Assembly (NCBI GenBank): GCA_001600095.1
Contig: BCIX01000001.1
Span: forward strand, 5,109,198 to 5,173,197
Reading direction: 5' to 3'
DNA length: 64,000 nucleotides
Source: Bullera alba
Taxonomy: Eukaryota; Basidiomycota; Tremellomycetes; Tremellales; Bulleraceae
Position numbers and translations under genes: made by a program. Position 1 is the stretch's first letter. Every line of letters starts with the position of its first letter. The notes beneath the pieces were generated by a model. The model was not told where the DNA came from. It did no database searches and was given only the letters and a program-made list of their open reading frames with translations. Positions 12,568 through 22,547 of the stretch are shown in pieces.

Positions 12568-12908
12568 CGTGCTGTGGCTGCTGAATGAACCCCAGCAAGA
12601 TGAGTTGCAGTGCGAACCAAGGTACCAAGAGTCGAGCAGCTAGTTACGGTTAGCTTCAGCAGCCGCTCGTCACTCAACTGAGCTGGAGCCTGGCGGGGGT
12701 GTTCAGCGGCGGCTACCGCCGCTCGCCATCCTGCACAGCTGTTAAGCGCGTTAAGCTGTTTAAGCGGTACCGGCCGGCACCATACATATGCATGCTGCAG
12801 CACGAAGCGATCGCGAGCCTCTTACGAATTGTCTACCAGGCATCTACAGATTGCTGTTGGCTTGCTGTCAACCACCATCAAGCGGCGTGTCTCGGACAGG
12901 AAGCAGCG
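12568..12908. promoter_or_regulatory. divergent promoter ATG27/CCL1 with clustered palindromes and tandem TTAAGC repeats
   Basis: Between two start codons. It contains a perfect inverted repeat AGCGGCGG-CTA-CCGCCGCT (12705-12723), three copies of TTAAGC at an exact 9-bp step (12742, 12751, 12760), and a near-palindrome GGTACCGG/CCGGCACC (12766-12781), all within about 80 bp. The CGG-type arms resemble sites bound by fungal zinc-cluster factors; binding is inference. Confidence 0.45.
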
Positions 12909-14475
12909 ATGGCCATCAACACCGACTCTTCACAACCTGTGGCTTCGTCCTCGAAGACGACTCTGGTTCCAGGTCCAACGACCTTTCACGAGTCCTCGCA
13001 GTTCCGGCACTGGCGATATTCCCAATCTCAGCTTCGCGATCTTCGACTCGCGTTGAACGCGAAATCAGTGGAGATGGTGACTAGGAACTCGGAGCTGGAA
13101 AAGGTGTGCAGCAACTCCTGACATCGTGGTCTCGGTGGTGATTATACTGATTGCATGATCAGGAGGCCCAAATATCCCTCGGGCATGAATCCAAGGATCC
13201 ACCCCCTCAGGCGTCGTATCTCTCTGTGGAGGATGAGCTGCTGCTGTTGAGACAGTATCTCACTCAAGCGGCCTTGGTCAGGCAAAGCTTTTATCTGCCG
13301 GAATATGTGGAATCCACTGCTATGACCTATCTCAAGCGGTTCTACCTCCGGAATAGCGTCATGGACTGGCATCCAAAGGCTATAATGTGAGTACAACAGT
13401 CACATCAACGTCCTCAAGGGTGATGTTCACACAAACTCCGCTTAGGCCAACTTGTGTCTACCTTGCTGCAAAGACGACAAACTACCCTATACCAATGTCC
13501 GAATTCACCAAGAAGTTCGCAAAGCTCTCCCCGGACGATATTTACGATACCGAGTTTCTCGTCTCCCAAACGCTCTCTTTCGAATTCTGGACCCGAGGCG
13601 CCGACAAAGCTCTTCGAGGATGGGCTCTTGACCTTCAGGTGAGCAACGTCGATCCCTGACGCAGCTGACCTCGGTGGTAGTCCCAGCCAGATGTGGATAC
13701 CGAGGCAATACAGCGAGCTCTACCTGTAGCTCTGGAGACGTTATCCTCGTCGAGGCTCACCGACGCCGAGTTCATCTATACACCCGCACAGATCGCTCTG
13801 GCGTGCTTTCGGGTTTCGAATCGATCCCTCGTGGATGACTTCCTGGACTGGCGGTACGATACGTTCAAGTCGAACCTACCCCAAAAACCCGCCGGAGAGG
13901 ATGGAGAGACTGCGGCGAGGCTACCGTACGGGATGGCAAAGGACAGATTGGTTCAGATACTCCAAGATATCGAGGTCATGATCAAAGAGGGGAGCGGGGC
14001 GGTAGATGTGAAGAAAGTGAAGGAGGTGGATAAGCGGTTAAAGCTATGCACAAACCCAGAAAAGATCCCCGGTACAGCGTTGTGAGTACCCCTAGTCCGA
14101 ATACCGCGCCGTACACTAATCCAGTCCTGATGTAGGTATATCAAGCGAAAGCAAGAAATGGAGGCGTCAAACGCAGCGGCAAGGGCCGTCAAGACGGAGA
14201 AGATGAAGCGAGAGATGGATGATCGGGAAATGGTATTTGGCGACGTCATCCAGCCAAAGATCAAAGTAGCCAAGAAGGATGCCGGATCGCCGTTCACCCT
14301 GGGTCGACCACTGTCGCCGAGAGTCACGATTGGATCGGATCGTGGGCTGCGATCACCAGCACTCAGCAAACCGGGCGAGCAGGATACAGGAATGGGTATC
14401 CCGGACGAGGCTATGGGTCTGGTCATGGGCGGCAAGGGGCTTCTCGATGTCGGCAAGGTGCTTGATCAAGAGTGA
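12909..14475 (+). CDS. CCL1: Cyclin H homologue (TFIIH/CAK cyclin)
   Basis: Cyclin partner of the CDK-activating kinase in TFIIH (Ccl1/Mcs2/cyclin H). ATG at 12909. The N-terminus has the family hallmark SSQFRHWRYSQSQLRDLR and the LNAKSVE segment. The cyclin box spans SVEDELLLLRQYLTQ to MDWHPKAIMPTCVYLAAKT (13220-13490), and continues with DDIYDTEFLVSQTLSFEFW, the second cyclin fold (TDAEFIYTPAQIALACF) and a C-terminal helix. The tail after about 14150 is charged and disordered and is not shared with better known homologues. Four short introns, about 440 aa. Convergent with REC8: the two stops are only about 180 bp apart, so 3' ends probably overlap. Confidence 0.88.
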
Positions 14476-14655
14476 TCCATGGTCATGTCTTCACGAATCA
14501 TGCATGTTGTATAGTATAGCCCATTGCGCGTAGCATGGGCGAGATCGGAAATCATGATATTGGCGATACAGCAGGTTTTATTGATACAGAGGAGAGTTGC
14601 TGCTGCGTGAGTTAGATCGCCTTGCGAAGTCTAGTCGAAGCTGACGGACGAAGCG

Positions 14656-17600
14656 CTAGGGCTGCTTGCACGATGATGTCGGCCGTGCTGGACCTGTAAT
14701 GTACAATGATACGAGGAGTCGCGCTGAGATCCCGGAAAGTGATGATGATTTAGGCGGAAAGTTGGATACTGATAGGGCCCCAGGTTGTCGGCTGGTCGAC
14801 CTCGAGCAGTCTTTTGGTCGCCAGGGCTGTCGAGGTCAGAACGAAGCACAAGCGACCGATGGTAGTAACTCACTGAGGCAGTTGTACTGATGACGCACTA
14901 TTAGCCAATCACGCCCTCATCGGTGGTTACAATCACGTGGTCGACTCACGAAGGCGGATGCGGCTACTCGCTTCTCTTTCTTCTGGATAAGGTCGTCCAG
15001 CTCGACCGCCGGGGTTCCATTCTGAACGACTACTCTCTCGATATAGCTAGAAGGTTGTGGTCAGCCTACACTCTGGGCCACACCCGAACGTCAACGTCAG
15101 ACCCACCTGAGGAAGTCTCGACATTGGTTCTCCAGCGTCGCCAGCTTTTCCGGTTGGAAGGCTTCTGGCACCAGGGGCCTTTCCTCAGCCTGTGACTCGG
15201 TGATTCCAAAGGTGAAGTCGTCAGGAGGCACTGCAGCAAGGTCGTCAGTTTTGACCCCAGGAGTATTCGGATCGGTAGCTCACACTCTAGATCATCGTCG
15301 TTGTCGCCAATGAGCATTCGAGGTGGCTCTCCGTCAATCTGCCCGAGGATCGATCCCGACCTGGATCTGGCTTGCTGACGGGCACGTTCGAGCGACTTGT
15401 ACATGGACGATGAGCCCTGCTTGCTGGCCAGGCGCAACCTCCTCCATCAGCGATATTAGGACGAAGGTGACGTACCTTATCTCTCTGGGAGTCATCATGC
15501 TAAGCCTCAGACTGGGGGTCGAGAAGCTCGAGTCGGGACCACCAATCACTGTGGTCGTCAGTACAGATCAACCTAGGTCAACGCACTATCCCTATCAATG
15601 GCTTTGAAAGCAGAATCCTGCCACTACAACGCTTTGGATCAGCACCAGGTCCACTCGACACGGGAGCTGACTTACGGGCATTGGTCCTTGACTGTATTGA
15701 CTGACCCTACGTCCAGCCTCCAGCTCCGAGATGACGCTGCTCTGACGTGGAGGGAGGTTCTGGACGGCATTGAAGAGATCCCCGTAGTCCGGAGGCTATA
15801 CACCATTCTCATCAGCTATCGTACGTAAACAAGCAGCTGATCACTGTGACACTGACGCCGAGGTCATCTTGCTGAACACGCTCGTCAGCTTTTACCGATA
15901 ACGAAGGGAGCGCTCGACCTACCTGCATCATGTCGCCTTGGAACGGATCGTCAAACGGCGCCATGTCGTACACTGGCGCTTGGTGTTCAACGTCCAGCTG
16001 TGCTGGAGAGGCTCGGGTTACCACCATAACACCGCCACCCTTGTGGGCAGCGACGTCGAGCTCCCATTTGAACCTCGGAGCTTTGCTGATATCCATCAGG
16101 AGGACGTTCATGTCCTGGTTGAAGACTGCAATAGGTCAGCTTTGTTCGCACGCCCGCAATAACAGCTTACAGTGGACCCAGGCCCCGCCTCCAACCACGA
16201 AGTCGTCCGCACGAAGCGCCACACGTTTAGCCTCCTCGCGCATCTCGGCTTCTCGGGCTAGATTGTCCATCAGGGTATCGTATGTCTGACTTGCAGCTGC
16301 ATCATCCTGCAATTCCAGGCTCTGACGCTTCGATCAGCAAAGTAAAAGAGTGATTCCACCTGTTTTGCTCACCCTGTCGAAGGTCACCTTTCTCGTCTTC
16401 TTTTGCCTCTTCTTGGTCAAGTCAGTCTCGAGCTCGTCCTCGACTTCATGAACCGAGTCTTCAGGGTCATCGGATCTCTTTCGCTTCTTCATGGAACTCT
16501 TGAGGGAGCGGTCTCCTTCATTGGGCATGGTCGTGGGGGTCCTCTGACCGACTTGGACTCCGCCTGGACCGAAGTTCTGACCGGGAAAGAAGCTGAAGAG
16601 TGCCACATCAGCGCACGACTTTGATCCCCCGGCACACCAACTACACCCGCGGATCGTTGTCCACTTGGAAGAGATCATCTTGGCCCATGTCGGTGGTATC
16701 TTGAAAGTCGAAAGGTCTTCCAGAGGGTGCGCTGATACTCGTATCAGGATCGGGAAATTCAAATTCCAGCCCGATGTCAAGAGGCTGATCCAGTTGTGGG
16801 AAAGGTATGTCTTGCTCTTGGTCGATTCTATCCGACGGATAGATGGATGATCGCTGGATGGTGGTGTTCTTATTCGGGTTGATCAAAGGGGAGGACTCCA
16901 CTTGGCTTCGTCAGTGTCACTCGTCACGCACTGCACACCTATATCGTACTCACGTCTGGTCTTCTTACGCCTTATTGTGGGCAGTTGGGAGCCATCTTCA
17001 GTCTCCTCGTCCTCTTCCGACGATCCAACTTCTTCCTCCTCGTCTTCCTTTCCCGGCTGAGAAGGCAGCGAGTCGAGCTTTGACGATGGCCGCCTTTTAC
17101 GCTTGGCGATAGGGTTGTACCAGTCCTTGCGAGTACGTCAGCTTTTTTTCCGCAACTGGAGAGCTGACAACTTACAGTAGGAGTGAACCCGGTACCAAAT
17201 CCCATTTGTAGCCCTATATCGTCCTCGGTGTATGTGATCTGCTCAAATCTGCCTAGGCATGAGTACGAAGGAAACCCAGAATGAGCACAATCACTCACCG
17301 GGATAAACCATCATTTGGCAAGTCGATGCCAACAGCGCCCAATCTCCCTTCTCCACCAGATTCCAACCCTAACGCTAGAGCTTTCTTGAGCGAGGTATGC
17401 ACATGGTTGACATCCTGCTCGCGGTCAGTCAGTCAATCATGGGACCCCGACCTGGAAGGCTGGAAGGGATCGCCATCAACGAGAGTAGATCAAAACATAC
17501 TGCGTAGAACAGCTCGTAGTTCTGGTTATACACTCTGCAACTGAGATTAGCATCATTCTCATGAGGTGACGATACTTCGGTAAGTACCCACCTTGCTACT

Positions 17601-17933
17601 CCGACCAGCAGACATCCGCTCAGCCTCAGGGCCATGGGCTCCGGGGGCTCGGCTATGAGGTCGCATGTCGCCGATAGGTCGATCGACGTGAGGTCTTTGC
17701 GGGTGATACGTTTAGTTCGTGGACCCAGAGTAGCAGCCAGCCTATAGTAGGATGTCAGAGATCGCTAAACGATTTCAGAATTTGTGTGTTGAGGGAAAGG
17801 AAGTGTGTTTGTGCTTACCAGATGATACCAAACCTGAAACACCGTGGTCATTGATCAGCTATTTCGCCACTCTGGCTGGTCGAACCACTCACGTTCCCTT
17901 CTTCTTGGTCAATAGGTCCTCAGAGAAGAACAT
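14656..17933 (-). CDS. REC8: Rec8-type kleisin, meiotic cohesin subunit
   Basis: Kleisin that closes the cohesin ring during meiosis. The ATG at 17933 opens MFFSEDLLTKKKGTFGIIWL, then AATLGP and, in later exons, EPPEPMALRLSGCLLVGVARV with YNQNYELFY. This matches the Rec8 branch (fission-yeast pattern EPLALRLS...GVTRV) better than mitotic Rad21. The middle is acidic and disordered with basic patches (about 16400-17100), where separase sites would be expected. The C-terminal winged helix is visible as YIERVVQNGTPAVELDDLIQ (about 14985-15050), then TKRLLEVDQPTTWGPI, and the protein ends ITGPARPTSSCKQP with the stop at 14656. Many (10 or more) short introns. Exon borders in the middle third are uncertain; assignment rests on the two ends. 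Confidence 0.82.
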
Positions 17934-18363
17934 GTTGGCTAGAAATATAGAATATAGGATATAATCAGAAGCTGGAGAGGTGAGGAGGAGTGAGAAAGCC
18001 CGATAACAGGCCAAAGGACCCCTCTCCTTACCCCCTCTACCTTCCTTCCCATCAATGTTGCCATTTGCCACCCGACGCGAAGAGCACGGACCACCGCGTG
18101 CATGAATTTGATTCCGCTGTCTTAGGTGACGTCTTGACGGAATCAAATCCATGAGCCCAAGCTCGCTCCGCATCAACAAACAAATGACATCGCGCGAGTG
18201 ACTTTGAAGCTCGACCAACGATTATCAGACAGCCAACATCACAACAGCGAGCAAGCGTGCCAATAGGCACTCGAGCGTGACAGAAGGATACCCGCCATCA
18301 AGTGCATGTAGAACGAGGGAGGATCACGCACACGCCCACAACCAGATCTACAGCTTTCGACAT
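17934..18363. promoter_or_regulatory. divergent promoter of REC8 and the disordered protein, with a long inverted repeat
   Basis: 430 bp between two start codons. It holds an inverted repeat with 16-nt arms and one mismatch: left arm 18101-18116 (core ATTTGATTCCG), right arm 18138-18153 (core CGGAATCAAAT). The 21-nt spacer includes GTGACGTC, a CRE/ATF-like half site. No gene seen. Confidence 0.55.
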
Positions 18364-21300
18364 CATGTCAACGTCTGTTCACTCGCATTCGCAATTCGGA
18401 CCTATCGACACCAGCATGACAGCAGAATCATCGACTTCAGGTTCGCGATCAAGGACACCGCAGATAGATCAGGCACCCCGGCAGACGGAGTCCGACGCCG
18501 AGTGGTCAAGCTCGGAAGACGATGAGGAAGGGATATTCTTTGGACAACATGATCCGGCAGAAGAGCAACTCCTGGACCAATTGACGGCCTCGCAAGGTGC
18601 TTCTCCAGCGATCATCAAGCCAGCCATGTTGTCTCTCGATATCGCTCATAGTCAGTCGAGTGATAGGACGAGGGTAAAGAAGAGGGATTCAAGGGATTTC
18701 TTGAGAAGGAAAACATTGCTCCTATCAACCCAGCACAATCCTGCGTCGCCCCGGATGTCACCGAGGATGTCAACCCTACAAAAGAGCTCGAGAACTAGCA
18801 GAAGAGTATCCATGACCAAGCAGCCCCTACGCGAGCTGGTCTTAGACGACTCTGAGAGCTCAGAGGAGGATGGAACACCGGCACGAAGTCGATGGTTGGA
18901 GATACCGGCTGGCTCGCCTGCATTCGTGGAAGAGGACAATACGGATCCATCCGACCTCACATTTACATTCTCGACCTTTCATCTCTCCACCCCCCCGGCA
19001 GCACCAGCACCAGCGGGTGTAACTTCATCGCTTTCCCTACCCCGAACCAGCGATGATTCCGAGGAAGAAGACGAGGATGAAGAGGGAGATAGCGATAAGG
19101 AAAACATCGCCATTCCAATCAACAACGCATCACCCAATTCGATAATTCCTTCAGAGCCGGTGAGGCGGAGGACTGAGACCATCATGATTGGGATGGACAT
19201 CCAGGAAGAGGAGGAAGGAGAGCATCATGGTCAGTCTGCAAGCATCAATCACGGAAATATCAAATGCTGACATCCTGCAGTGTTGGCAGAATTGAATATG
19301 GGCGGACTCAACATCGGCGACTTTGACGATCCAGACATGGACGTCAGAGGCAGCAGCGAGTCCCCTCATGTCGATATCATCGATTTGGGCAGTGCTTCCA
19401 GTGACGACGGCGAGGACTCAGAGTCTCCATCTTCGGACCTATTGAAGTCACCTTCCATCGCCAGGACAACGCTCGGCTCGACTTCGCTCCTTGCTCTAAC
19501 ACCGGGGTCCCAGCGCAGTCGCACACCGCCATCGACGACACCAGCTGAGGGTGACGGCGTCACTGCTGGCCTATCCGGCACACCCTCCAACCAATCCGAG
19601 CTGTCCGACTCTCCTTTACCCGTCAATCGCGGTGGCCCTATCATCATACCCCAAATTAGCCACTTGACCTTTTCGATGCGAGCAGAGTCGGGATCGCCAT
19701 ATCGAGATCTGCAAATGCCTCACTTCACGCCCCCAGCGGAACCAGGAGATCATGGAGAGCGTGGCCTTTCTGGGCTACACATGGACTTCATGGCATCGCC
19801 GTCTGAGAAGCAAAGCCTACAGCCGTTGCTCATGTCAACACCGCCACCACAAACAGAGTTCGTGCAGAGAACGGACGAGGTGCCCCCCCAGTCGAAAGCA
19901 CCAAAACTGTCGTCCTCGCTGTTAGGTGTCAGTACTCGAACAAAAGCGTTATCTCCCCGCTCAGCAAAGAAGGAGAAGAGAATGATTGATCGGAAGCAGG
20001 CTATTCGAGGTCAGCTCGATCAAGCGGTAGCAGGCAGAACGAACAATATGGGTCCCCCTCGGAGAGCAGTGTTATCAACTACCGCCGTCCGACCTGCTTC
20101 GGCACTTGGACTACACTCCATCCCGGACAGACCGCCAAGTCGTTCAGAATCCATTAGCAGCGTACCACCTCCGCAGAAAAGTTTGACCAGTACCACTTCT
20201 ATCCTCAAACCGACCAGATCTGCTCTGCCAAAACCGAAACCCCTTGGCACATCCATCGGAGGACCAAAGTCCCTCTCCGAACCTACTCGCATTCCAACAA
20301 AACCCCCTGTTCGGACACTACCCTCATACACGCCTTTGACGTCATCCACCAGAGCACCACTTGTTCAGCGGACCCTCCCCCCTGCGAAAGCGACGCTGGC
20401 ATCGAAGTCGGGTAAATTGGAACCTGCTGTCCGACAACCTCCAGTCATCGCCCCATTGCAGACTTCAGTCATTGGCACAAATGGTGCCGCGAGGCAGATG
20501 GTCCCTGTTGTCCGGACAGGAGTCAACCCGCTCAAACGACCCATTACCCAGGTGCATGAAAACCTAGGAAGATCAGCGGTGGCTGCTGGCGGAATATCAC
20601 GCGGTCCCCTGGGCATGAGTGAACGGAGCGCTCCGGAGACCAGCTCGTCCTTGTTGTTGGCACCAGGACCAGTCTTCTCGATTGGATCGTACGAGCCAGA
20701 GCCGCTTAGCATAGCTCAAAATACCCGGGCGTCCCGCTCACCTGGGAGATTCGGTCCACCTGCTCGACCAGCGGCCACTCCTTCGTTCAGCAGGACCGCA
20801 AAAGTGCGTTTCAGCTGACCTTCGGGTTGAGTGTTCAGAGAAGCTGATGTGATATATAGACTTTCGGCACACCGTCACGACTGACTGGAACGCCTGGTCG
20901 TAAACGGATACTAGGTACTCCCAGCCGAGCTCCACCTGTCATCTACGCCCCAACCACCTCCGAGCCCACAAAACCTACGACGTCTAGCGCATCTATCGTG
21001 CCTCCCACCGATCATAGCCTGCGCAGTCACGAGCAACGGGAAGCCACGACCCGACAGATGTCGTCACCAGTTCGAGGATCGAGTGCTGATCATGACGAAG
21101 TCTCGATCATGATTGCTCAAACAGACTCCTCGCAACAAGGCTCCTCACCGCCTGCCAAAATCACCAGACGGACTCCGCTCCTCGACAGACTGGCGGCTGA
21201 GGAGAAAGCCGAGCAAGAGGAGAAAGCTAGGCAGGAGGAAAAGGAGAGGACAGAGCAGGAGAAAAGGCAAGAGCAGAGACGGATGTTGGCAGAGAAGGCG

Positions 21301-22314
21301 AGAGCCCAAGCTCAGAGGGAGCTTGCGGATGAAGAGTTGGAGACTTCGAGACAGCCCTCACCACCAATCTTACGCAGTAACAAATCGCCAACACCGAGTC
21401 CATCGAAAGTGAGATCAGAAACCAAGGCCACCTCCCCGGATCACCCACCAAGCACTCACAAGGCAGCTCGACCCAAACGAGCGATCAAAGCGCCCGTTCC
21501 TGCGGCCTCGGCGACCAAGCCTTCAATGCGGGTCGGCATCATGGGTCCTTCGATCGTGCCCAACATGTCAGAGAAGGAGCTCCGTGAGACGACAAAGCGA
21601 AACACGGCCAAGAATGAGGTTTACCACTGCGCCATTGATCGACAGATCATTCGGAAGACTGGTCCTAGACCTCCTTCCCCGACGTCGAAGATCCGCACCA
21701 CTGCAGACAAGGAGGAAGAGGAGAAGAAGCAAGGTCGGGGGGAGAGGGCCAAACGGCGTTCTGGCTCTGCTGCACCTACCGCCGACGAAGGCTCAGAGGG
21801 GGAAGAGCAGGAGTACCCCACGATCCAGCGGATAGCTTGGAAGAACGTCGCCGGGGAGGAGATTGGGGAATATGTCGCACCTCCCGAAAGCACGAGGCCC
21901 AACAAGAAATTGAAGTTGAACTCCCTGGACACATCGACCGCCTCAACGCCTAGCAAGAGCAGAAATCGGACTCGTCGGGTCAAATGGGACAACGGCTTGA
22001 TCCTTATTCGGAACGATGGTTCTGACTTGAAGAGTCTGTCAAGAACGCCTTCATGCGAGATATCCCAGCTACCGCCCGGTGCCTTGCGTAACACTACAAG
22101 TGTGAGTCCAAGCCTTTCCCCAAAGAGAGACAAAGCTGACGTCCTGATACAGGTCGAGTTGGACAGCAATGGCAATGTAATAGACGGCAAACGTCCCGCA
22201 CAACAGCTCAAGAGACACAAGGTCGTGGTCACTGCCATCTTCTACGAAGGGGAAGAACCCGCTCCGTTCGATTATGCAAAGCCTCCATCGTCGACAAAGG
22301 GGAAGAAGAAGTGA
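18364..22314 (+). CDS. large disordered Ser/Pro/acidic protein of unknown function
   Basis: I do not recognise a family. ATG at 18364 (MSTSVHSHSQFG); exons about 18364-19229, 19281-20811, 20859-22101 and 22153-22314, giving about 1,250 aa. Mostly disordered, with many SP/TP sites. Visible short motifs: KEN (DSDKENIAIP, about 19095), an SUMO-interaction-like IIDL followed by acidic Ser (VDIIDLGSASSDDGED, about 19370), a charged coiled-coil-like Glu/Lys/Arg stretch (about 21190-21340), more ordered patches (EKELRETTKRNTAKNEVYH, about 21570; IAWKNVAGEEIGEYV, about 21830) and a PP1-docking-like RRVKW (about 21977). KEN plus many CDK-type sites suggests cell-cycle control, which is inference. It shares a divergent promoter with REC8. 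Confidence 0.75.
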
Positions 22315-22547
22315 AGTGTCAGTCGGGAGGCTGGAGGGTGGAGGGCAATCTCTATGGGTTGTATCAGTAGCCAATGAGATCAGCTGCAAGAGACAGCAGT
22401 CGCTCAATTATAATGCAAATGCCATCCGTGCCATGCCAAGTCGGACGAGCGATCGCCGCCGAGATGAAGATCGTGCATGGCGCTGCGTTACATTTCGTGA
22501 CTGTGCTCATTGCAATTGTCCTAATGTCATGTCCCTCCACCTTAACA

